Source: Brachypodius melanocephalos
Lineage: Eukaryota > Chordata > Aves > Passeriformes > Pycnonotidae
DNA length: 64,000 nucleotides
Assembly: GCA_013398615.1 (NCBI GenBank)
Contig: VZSR01003803.1
Span: 65,659,521 to 65,723,520, forward strand
Reading direction: 5' to 3'
Part shown: positions 51,316 to 64,000 of the stretch, piece after piece
Layout of the letters: every line of letters starts with the position of its first letter
Position numbering within the stretch: the stretch's first letter is position 1
The notes under the pieces: model-generated
Seen by the model: only the letters and a program-made list of their open reading frames with translations
Told to the model about the DNA's origin: nothing
The model's database searches: none
Program-made: the position numbers and the translations under genes

Positions 51316-52617
51316 GTAAGTATTGTCAGTTTTCTGAATTAGTTTCCTAGCAACATAGCAGCTTCTTTTTCTGCCCACATTCTGTTTGTGTCCCTACATT
51401 ATCTGTGCAATAAAAAGAAGTGCAATAAGGGCTGTGTCTGTTAAAGGTGATGTTTTAGATGATATTACTGTGTCCTGTACTCAAAGGCTACATGAGTAAA
51501 TTAAAAAACAACAGAGTCTTTAAACTCATAGTGATAGAGCAGAATTCTGAGTTCTGCTTCGATTTCTTGTTTGTTGCAGCTCCTGGGTTTTTCTTAATTC
51601 TGCCTTGGTCCCAAAAAGTTGTGCTGCAGCAAAGCAGCTGCACCTTTTCTAAGGGAGGGCTCTGTCTGTATCTCCAGCTTGTGGAGGTGAAGGGAGAGCA
51701 GAGATGGACAGGCAACCATATGAGGTTGCTTTGAATGAACTGGGAGAAACTGCCACCCATTCAGAGCTGGTTGATGATGTGTGACTTTGCAACTCACTCA
51801 GTGGTCTGTGGGAGTGGGTTCATGATCTGTCAGCTCAAACTCATCTCCCATGAAAAAAGGGGAGAAGCCAAGCCAGGGGAGGAAACTCATCTGTCCATGC
51901 ACAGCCATGCTTACATTGTGGGCTGCTGAGGATCCTCAGCCATGCATCAGGAGTAATTCAGATTCAGCAGGTCCATTTGGCTCCCTGTTGTCTAGCCTGA
52001 TGCATAGCAGTTTTCATTAGCAAGGGATAATTGCATCCTTTTCATGCAAGAATAAGAGATGAGGTGGATTTGACACAAAGACTTGAAAACAAGTTTATGT
52101 GATGAAGCTGCCAAAATGTTCACCTTGCTAATGCAACTTGACCCACGCTGTGTGTCTTTGAACTAGTCATTAGCCTTTCTGGTTAGTTTTGAGGTGGCCA
52201 TGCAGCTTTACTTGTCCTGCACCCTTTCTAGAAGCTAGTCTGCACTGCACCTAATTTGTGGGGGGAAAGCATGCATTCCACAGCAAAACCAGGCAAGGGC
52301 TGCCACCCTGCAGTAAGACACCTGTTGGGAATGTGGTCTGGGATCAGGTTAATATCAGTCACCTTAAGTGAAAATAAGGCCTGGTCTGACTAAATAAAAA
52401 ACCTAGCTGCCTTTAAAGCTGGCTGTTTCACAGCCAGTGGTTTAAGTAACAATGAATATATATAATATGGTGGAAAATAAATCCCCACCCACTTTTTTAT
52501 GCAGGTTTCATCCACTGACAGGGTTAATTCTTGTCCATAAATGTCAGGTGAAGAAAGGGTACGTGCTGTAGTGCACCTATGTGTAGTCCTTAACAGTGGG
52601 CAGTGAAGTGTAGAGAG

Positions 52618-52855
52618 TAGGTTTAGACTAGATATGAAGAAGAAATTCCTTATGCTGAAGATGGTGAAGCATTGGAACAAGGTGTCCAGAGAAGTTGCAG
52701 ATGCCTGATCCTTGGAACTGTTCAAGGCCAGGTTGGATGGATCTCTGAGTAACCTTGTCTATTAGAAGGTGTCCCTGTCCATGACAGAGGGTTTGGAACT
52801 GGATTATCTTTGAGGTACCTTCCATTCTTTAATTGTGTCAGTCTGTGATTTACAG
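52618..52855 (+). mobile_element. CR1 LINE 3' fragment
   Basis: On the plus strand the order GACTAGATATGAAGAAGAAA, GAAGCATTGGAACAAGGTG, CCAGAGAAGTTGCAGATGCC, TTCAAGGCCAGGTTGGATGG, GGTGTCCCTGTCCATG and GGAACTGGATTATCTTTGAG is that of a CR1 3' end, closing with TCAGTCTGTGATTTAC. It is 5'-truncated, diverged and non-coding. Confidence 0.92.
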
Positions 52856-55800
52856 ATATTTGTTCAAGCTCTTTGTGAGGCCTGACAAGGCAGAATCTGC
52901 TCCTCTCGTTAAGCAGCAGCAAAATCTACTCAATAGCTGAACTACCCCTAGATGTCACTGAGCTAAGGATGGCACTGAAACATTTTTCTCTCAGCCGTTT
53001 GGACTGATGTGCCCATTTTATACATGAATTTGCATTGCCCCACTCTGGTATGTCTGTCAGAGTCCCCCAGCTCTACCTCAGCAGACAAAACACTTGTGTT
53101 TTGTGGGTGATGGACATTTAAGCTCATGTAGGCATGAAGATCATCCCCCCAAGAATGTGCACAGAGCAGTTAGAAGATGAGATTAATGTTGGTGCTAGCT
53201 TTAATTGACCCATTTTTACCCCAAAGTTGGGATGCTCAGTGAAATGGACTGGTTGGGAGGGCCTTGGCTGCAGGACTGTTGCACGTAGCAGATCTCATCT
53301 GTGCAATATTATTGTATGTACCTCCCTGCCTGTCCAGACCAGGGTCTTTTTGATTCATAGCATCCTCCCATTACCACTTTCAACTCCAAGTTTTTCTGCA
53401 GTGGATGCAAGGGTGTCTGTAGGGATGGGGAGCAGTTGGGATGATGCCAGTGTGTGCAGCCAAGTTTTGGCCCTGAAGCAGTGCAAGACCCCTCAGTTTG
53501 TGCAAACCTTGGGCCACGAGGTTGCCTTGGTCCCCCTGAGTCACTTTGAGCATCTGGTCCATGCTGCCCTCCTACTGCCACACCATTGCTGTCAGGAGTG
53601 CCTGAACCTGTTGGCATCTCTTTCAGCCTTGCAACCTCTGGGTGTTGCTGCAGGCCAGCTGTGTGTCCTGTCCTGGTCTTCTGTGCAGGGGATCCTCTTG
53701 ACAAGTACAGTTTGCCATATAGTTTGGAAATAATATTTATGCCTTCAGAAATTATGACGCACATGTATTTTCCCCATTTGTTTAATTTTGCCTCCTCCAT
53801 GTTTCCTTTTACTATTTTGCCAATTAAACTGGGATGATGAAGCAGAAACCAGACAAAAGAAAATAAGAGCTTTTAAATAAAGACTGAATTTCTTCCCCAT
53901 TCTTGGCAGAAATACATCTCTACAAACATTTCATCGATCTCTCTTCCTGATGGTGATTTTCCTTCTCCCATTGCATGAAAAATATCTGCCAAGATGGATT
54001 ACAAAAATGCTACTTCTTAATCGGTTTTATTTGTGCTGTTTAGAGTGTGTTTTGATTTTGCATTTAAGTAATCATCCTTTATGATTGCAGGTGAAAGTAA
54101 ACATAATCTAGATTTATAGTACTCTATAGTTCATTTAGTACTCTTTGAAAGCTTTTGTGGATCATTTTTGCTTAAATGCATTCAGATCTGTTTAATGCTT
54201 AAACACATTAAAACACATTAAAATTTCATTTTAATTATGACCAAGCCAAAGCATTAGGCTATCTTTTTCTTTCCATCAATATACAAATCTCTGCTAGGTT
54301 CTTATCACCAGTGTTCCTAAGGAGGTCACCGAGCAGCTCAAGCAGTTAAAGCATTCAGAGTTCTGATTTCTGGAAGTATGGCATTTGATTATAATTTCTG
54401 ACTGTTTTATTCTGTAAATGAACTACCATTCTGATTGTTGCCTTATTAAGTTCTAAGCATTACTTAAATCAAATAACTTGCCTGTATGATATCCTTTCAG
54501 ATTTTATGTGCAGAGATCATTTGATAGGTTGCTTTCATGATTCATCTCTTAAGCTCCTTGGATGAAGTCCAGGCCCAGCTGAGATCTATGGCAATTTTGC
54601 TGTGCATTAAGTTTTGCAGGGGGAAAAAGATAGTATCTTCTTCTGTTTTAAAAGAGATGCTTCTTGATTTAACATTGTAATACTTCTGAGACATAACAGT
54701 TGCACAAAAACTACAGTAAATAACATTTATGGATCGTAATGATTGTGGCAACAATCTTATTGAGAGTTTGTGGGACTAATGATCAGACTGTGACTACCAT
54801 CTAAAAATGGTGAAATATAAATAATACAAATAATTAAATAAAATTGTCTATGATTGCCAACTTTTTAAGAGGGAACCCAGATCTGACCACTATTCCAGCA
54901 ATTAAATCTGTGTCAAAATTTTAACAAAGAAATACTCTTGATGATGATCTGTCAGTGCCATGTGGTTATCACAGATTACTGTGTGGAAAACGTCTCCACA
55001 TTATTTCTTCCATATTCCTACTTGCTCTTCTACAATGCTCTTGTGAGCCAGTGTAGTCTTTTCAGCCTTGTTCGCAGCTATGCATTACCATATTTAGTTT
55101 GCCTTTGGGCATTATGTCCTGTTCCACTTAATAAATGTAATTCTTCCTCTTACTCACCTTTTATTTGCTTGTTAAATACTGCTGCTTGTAATTGCTGTTA
55201 GCGATGAACCAAAAAGTCAACACACTTTTTTGCACTTAGGCAATTTTTCCTTTTTTTCTAGCAAACTTAGTATTTTACATCAAACTAATGACTATTTTTA
55301 AGTAACAAGCTTAAAATTTATTGCATATATACACTCTGTAACTATTTAAAAACTATAGTATTTCTGTAGTTTTAAATGTAGTATTTCTAATTTTGATGCT
55401 TACTGTCACAGAGCAGGTTTTCTTTTCACCTTGTGATTGTCCTATACTGCTGTCATTCTATTTCTTTATAATATTTCAGTACTACACTGTGCTCTTCTAG
55501 CTACTAGATCCTTCTTTTTCTTGAGCATGAGTAAAGGTTTTGCTGCTGCAGCACCTCTACTGGCAAGAGCACTCAAAGTGGTTTTTTTGGCAAATGAAAA
55601 CCACTTCCTTTGCAGTCTCCCCCAAATTATAGTTTACCTGCAAAAGCGCAGGAAGCACTAGACATTTTTATTTTCATCAAAAAAGTATCTCTCTAGGATA
55701 TTGTTTCTAAAATCTATCAATAAATGACCCACTCTAATGCTGCTGACAAATATAGGATCTAATTTTGAGAAGTCTAGAAAATGAGAAAGTAGTATTTTCC

Positions 55801-57470
55801 TGAAAGTCTGCTCTGCAATCTTTTGTGTTTTGACCCTGCTGATGGGAAGCCTATTGATTGCAGTCACTATGAGCAGGGTTCAAAGTAGGGTCTAGGTCTT
55901 CACTATTATTTCCAACAAGCATATATCTGTGCAATGTTTCATTTTCCTTCTTAGCAGTTTCTCCAGGTAGTGTTGAAATGATCGGCTGATTTTTTCCTTT
56001 GAATTCTGTGTAAACAAGTCAAAACTATTTAAAATCCTAATAAATTTGAGCTTTTAATAGGAAACAGGGCTTAAGTCACACAGACAAAAGTTTGAGGGAT
56101 TTTGAATTATTTTGACTCCTTGCTAAAATGTGTGCCCTGATTTTGCAAAAGTCACTGTAATTAAGCTGTTTTTATCTGTGACAATGCAAATACTTTACTT
56201 GCAGTGATATATGTCCTGCATTAGTGTAAACACCTCCTGCTAAATGTCATTAACTGAGAATAATGGCATCCATTTGGCTAAAACACGGAGCATCAGAAAC
56301 AAATGAACCTGGCACTGTGAGAATCATTAAGTGATGGCGTTCTTCTGCAAACCTAAGACATTAAAATACAATAGAGCTGCACATCATCTTGCTGAGGCTT
56401 TGTTAGACAAGTGAGTTCTGACAATCAAACCCAACTATTTTCCTAGGTATTTGCCCATCCTTTGGAAACACTTCTATTCCCAAAGAAAAAGTGTCAAGTT
56501 GATGAAGAGGTAGAAACAATGACATTGTGCAATTAAATGCAAAAGCTGTGCTATTACTCAAACCTTTAACCAGCAGAGAATGTTCTCCCAAATACCTGGC
56601 GCAGCTGTTTCATTTTCTTGCACCCCTGGTTTATAGTTTGGAGCTTTTTGGAAAACAATCTGCTCCAGGCTCACCCAGAGTGCCTGGCAAAGGGCCACAG
56701 AGTCCTTCCCATGTCACCACAGCAAAAGTGGAAATGAAAGGAAGCATCACATTTTATGGTAACCATGGTGTGCTCCCCTGGATGTGCAATGGGTACATGA
56801 AACCCCACATCCCACAGGGGTTCTTGGAAACTCACATATGTTCAAATCATTAGTTGTCCTGAACTCTGCCATTGCATTTTTGCAATAACATAATTTAAGT
56901 GTTTATGCCTCTCACAAGTGACTTTTGAGGTTGTAGAAAGAAAAAGAAAGGTTGTAGAGAGCAATAGGGACACATAGTGGTTTGCCAAATTTGCTGTATG
57001 GGAATAACCTTGCCAGAATCCAGAAAACATTTGGCAGTCTGCCTGTCAAGAGAGGCCAGACTGGTGACTCATCTGTAATAAGAGCAAGCAACAGTACAGA
57101 GATTTGTTCAGCAAGGATAGTGAGTGAAAGCCAATCTTTTCCCCATGTTCTTGCAAGGGGAAGCCAGTAGCCTAATCCTGCTGCGTGCTGCCCTGTGGCA
57201 GTGGAATCAACAGTGTGCTGTCTATTACTTGGGTGCCAAACACACCATCCCCCTTACACATTGCGGAGGGGGACTACATGGAGAGGAAGGAAATTAGAGA
57301 AGGCAATTAGAGAAGGCATCTCTAGAGTTTTTATATTAATCATGGTCTATTTTATACTGTGTCATTCTGGGAATTCATCTCCAGAAGACAGTATTTAAAC
57401 TGCTTCTACATTTCCATGTTGTCTTCTCTTGCTGAAGAAGTTAACAGCGTCCCCAACTCTAAAACACTAT

Positions 57471-57518
57471 TTTATTTTTTTTATTCTTTTTTTGGGGGGG
57501 GTGGGGGGAGGGGTGGGG
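57471..57518 (+). repeat. T-run followed by long G-run (quadruplex-capable)
   Basis: A T-rich stretch leads into four G tracts of 8, 6, 4 and 4 at 57494-57518, separated by single T or A. This meets the usual pattern for a G-quadruplex on the sense (plus) strand, so it could form in the FRMPD4 pre-mRNA as well as in DNA. Confidence 0.85.
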
Positions 57519-59183
57519 CAGTGATGATGTGGGGTTGTGTGTGGTGGTTGTTTCAAAACTTCCACTTTTTTCAGCACTGAGTCTGGAGGCTGGGCTTGGT
57601 TTGTTCATGGGGTTGAATTTTCTATTATTTACAATTATTGATTGTCGTGTGGTCATATGTGCTAGAGAGGTAAGAAAAATGAACTGTGAAAACAAAGAAA
57701 CATTTCTTTTTATTTCTTGACTCTATTTTGTGCCTCAGGAATTACTGGATGTCTCTGATATTTCCTAGGAGAATGTGACAGTGTTCATTCCTTGTTCACT
57801 GGGTGATACTGAGCCTATGGTAATAGTTACCATGTTTTCAATGTGATGATAGATCAGAGGCATGCAGAAATGAGCTAGACTTCTTCCTGCTAGTTACAAG
57901 AAACAAGGCTTCTGCATTACAAGAAAATAACTTTTTAAGCAGTTTCAGCAGAGATCAGAGACAGAAACAGAGGAGCACATAGCCTTGGACTACTCCATTA
58001 CTCTTACAGATTGTTAGTTGAGTCAGAATTTGAGTGATAATAACAAGACTTCCCATGTTTATGAGGACAGCTCATGCCACATTGATCATCACCACTTGTG
58101 CCTCTGCTTATTTCTCACAGGCAAACCAACATGACTTAAGTCTTTGTTCAAAACTAGTAAGGCCACTTCTCGCGACTTAGAGTAAAATTCTGAAATTCTT
58201 AATTTGTATTTTCACCAAACAAATAGATCAAAACCTGGCCCAAAAGAACCCAGTGACTTTCAGCCAAAGCAAGAAAGTCTTCCATTGCCTGTTATCAATG
58301 GAAGGCATTGCCAGAGGCACTGTGTTTGTAACTGACCTGAGAATAAACCAGCCTCACTTCTGCTGCTGAAAATAGAAATCTCATTGACTGTGAATATTTA
58401 ATTTGCTACTAAAAAGGAATTGATAGTCAAATTTCTCAAGTGAGGAGATTTTTTTTTTTCCCAGGGGCTGAAAAGAGGTAAAGAGGTGAACCCATTGCAT
58501 AATGTAGAAGGTAAAAGTCTTGTAGGTCACAGAAGAAAATTTGAAATGCTTCTACACTTCTAATCCAGGAAGCCCTACAGTATGTCAATATTGAAGGCAT
58601 GCCTCGCATAGGGTGTGTTTAGGGGATACCTTCAGGGGAAGCTTGATGGCCTGCAGGTTCTTCTTGGTGGTTTTTGCTTGTGTTTTGAAGTGGACAAATA
58701 CAGTGAGATGCCACTGCACTTGGAGACCTCCCAGACACTTTTTTTTTTGGCAAAAGTCATGTGTATGTTTATCCAGTAGATCCCAGATTATGCAGAGATT
58801 TTCCGTTCAGTCTGTGAAGAGAGGGTCACTGGTAGTTCACTGGTCAGTGTCCCTTCATGCAGACAAGGCTGGGTGACAGCAGTCATTGTGAGAGCACTAC
58901 AGGAATTTGTGTGTGCACTGAGAACCCTTCCCATTGCTCCAGTCTAACAGTGAGATAGTTTGCAGTATGTTCAGTAGGAACTGGTGTTTTCTTATGTGTA
59001 TGTACATATAGATTACCTCAGGATGCATTATGGTTTGACTGTATTTCCATTCCTCTGTATGCAAAATGTTGCTGTGTGCATGGAGTTCCCAGCATGTAAG
59101 AAACAGGGCGAATACCTGAAAAAGAAAAGAAAGGTTTTAATTTGAAGTTACATGATATATCTTGTCATCATCTTTTCTTCCAG

Positions 59184-59288
59184 TCTCCTAAATCAGCTTT
59201 TATTAGTGCTGCAAAAAAGGCAAGATTGAAGTCCAATCCTGTCAAAGTGCGCTTCTCTGAAGAAGTAATTATCAATGGCCAGGTGTCG
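59184..59288 (+). CDS. FRMPD4: FRMPD4 exon: linker between PDZ and FERM domains
   Basis: This 105-nt exon has 35 whole codons, phase 0 at both ends. The acceptor is TCTTCCAG and the donor GTGAGT. It encodes SPKSAFISAAKKARLKSNPV followed by KVRFSEEVIINGQVS. The first part is a basic, Ser/Lys-rich linker (SAAKKARLK), and the second begins the approach to the FERM F1 lobe. The SPKSAFISAAKK block is typical of the FRMPD1/3/4 family; the following residues fit FRMPD4. Because the exon is symmetric, it could be skipped without changing frame, though nothing in the sequence shows that this happens. Confidence 0.95.
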
Positions 59289-63646
<4,358 letters not shown>

Positions 63647-63778
63647 GATGTCATCTTAACACTCCAAGAAAAGCTTTCCATCAAGTGTATTGAACACTTC
63701 TCCCTAATGCTGGAGCAGAGAGTTGAAGGATCTGGAACAAAACTCCTTTTGCTACATGAACAAGAGACTCTAACTCAG
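63647..63778 (+). CDS. FRMPD4: FRMPD4 exon: rest of FERM F1 lobe
   Basis: This 132-nt exon has 44 whole codons, phase 0 at both ends, with donor GTTTGT. It encodes DVILTLQEKLSIKCIEHFSL, then MLEQRVEGSGTKLLLLHEQE and TLTQ. This is the F1 alpha helix (VILTLQEKL) and the following strand of the FERM domain, where IEHFSLMLE is the usual FERM signature (compare the EYFGL-type strand of ERM proteins). It is the last exon visible; the F2 and F3 lobes and the long C-terminal region must lie beyond the window. The donor GTTTGT is weaker than consensus. Confidence 0.95.
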
Positions 63779-64000
63779 GTTTGTGTAATGGTATATGAAA
63801 ACAGATATTTATTAGATTGGTTAATCAGTAAATTATCCATCTTTTTCATTACTCAAGTGAGTTAGCTGCAAGCTTTATAGTTTGATACAATCTATCAGAT
63901 AGCAAACATATTTAGATGCAATTGTAAGAATAAGGTTCTCACAGGAATTTTCTGTTATTAAAACATCATATTTCATTGCTTGATTGGGCCTTCCAAAAAT
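63779..64000 (+). other. FRMPD4: Start of next FRMPD4 intron (partial)
   Basis: This is intron sequence after the donor GTTTGT, cut by the window edge. It is AT-rich with no visible feature. Confidence 0.85.

Larger units (their letters stand above)
51316..59183 (+). other. FRMPD4: FRMPD4 intron between PDZ and linker exons
   Basis: This 7.9-kb intron runs from donor GTAAGT to acceptor TTCCAG. It holds a CR1 3' fragment (52.6-52.86 kb), a GC-richer stretch with long open frames at 53.2-53.75 kb that I cannot identify, and a G-run with quadruplex potential at 57.49 kb. The rest is AT-rich unique sequence with no nameable feature. Confidence 0.85.

Overview
The window looks like nuclear DNA from a bird. 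It is AT-rich, intron-dominated vertebrate sequence on the plus strand, carrying part of one large multi-exon gene. The interspersed repeats are almost all CR1 LINE fragments, several ending in the typical avian AATCATAGAAT-type tail, plus one well-bounded retroviral solo LTR. No Alu, L1 or B1-like SINE/LINE signal was noticed, which argues against a mammal. Another sauropsid (crocodilian, turtle) cannot be formally excluded. There is no prokaryotic operon, CRISPR array, rRNA or tRNA.

The only protein-coding gene I can support is an internal portion of FRMPD4 (FERM and PDZ domain-containing 4, also called Preso), a postsynaptic scaffold. Six coding exons lie on the plus strand: 15543-15703, 17815-17917, 51270-51315, 59184-59288, 60554-60661 and 63647-63778. 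All have GT-AG borders and their phases join without a break (2-1, 1-2, 2-0, 0-0, 0-0, 0-0). Together they encode the end of a WW domain, the entire PDZ domain, a basic linker and the first lobe (F1) of the FERM domain. The start codon, the first part of the WW domain, and everything after FERM F1 lie outside the window.

Layout: 1-15542 is upstream intron with a CR1 copy near 3.7-4.5 kb that is split by about 430 bp of foreign sequence. 15.5-17.9 kb holds the two exons carrying most of the PDZ. 17.9-51.3 kb is a 33-kb intron holding a solo LTR (18.5-19.2 kb), four CR1 copies, a short CR1 tail, and a GC/CpG-rich block at 39.2-40.35 kb with a 37-bp tandem repeat. 51.3-63.8 kb holds four more exons, one CR1 fragment, a long G-run, an AT microsatellite and a TGGGA repeat.

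No new multi-gene system was found. The observations most worth a second look are the intronic CpG-rich block with its GC minisatellite (possible alternative or antisense promoter), the solo LTR promoter 0.6 kb downstream of a PDZ exon and antisense to the gene, and a GC-richer stretch at 53.2-53.75 kb with long overlapping open frames. Most other open frames are chance products of introns or repeats.
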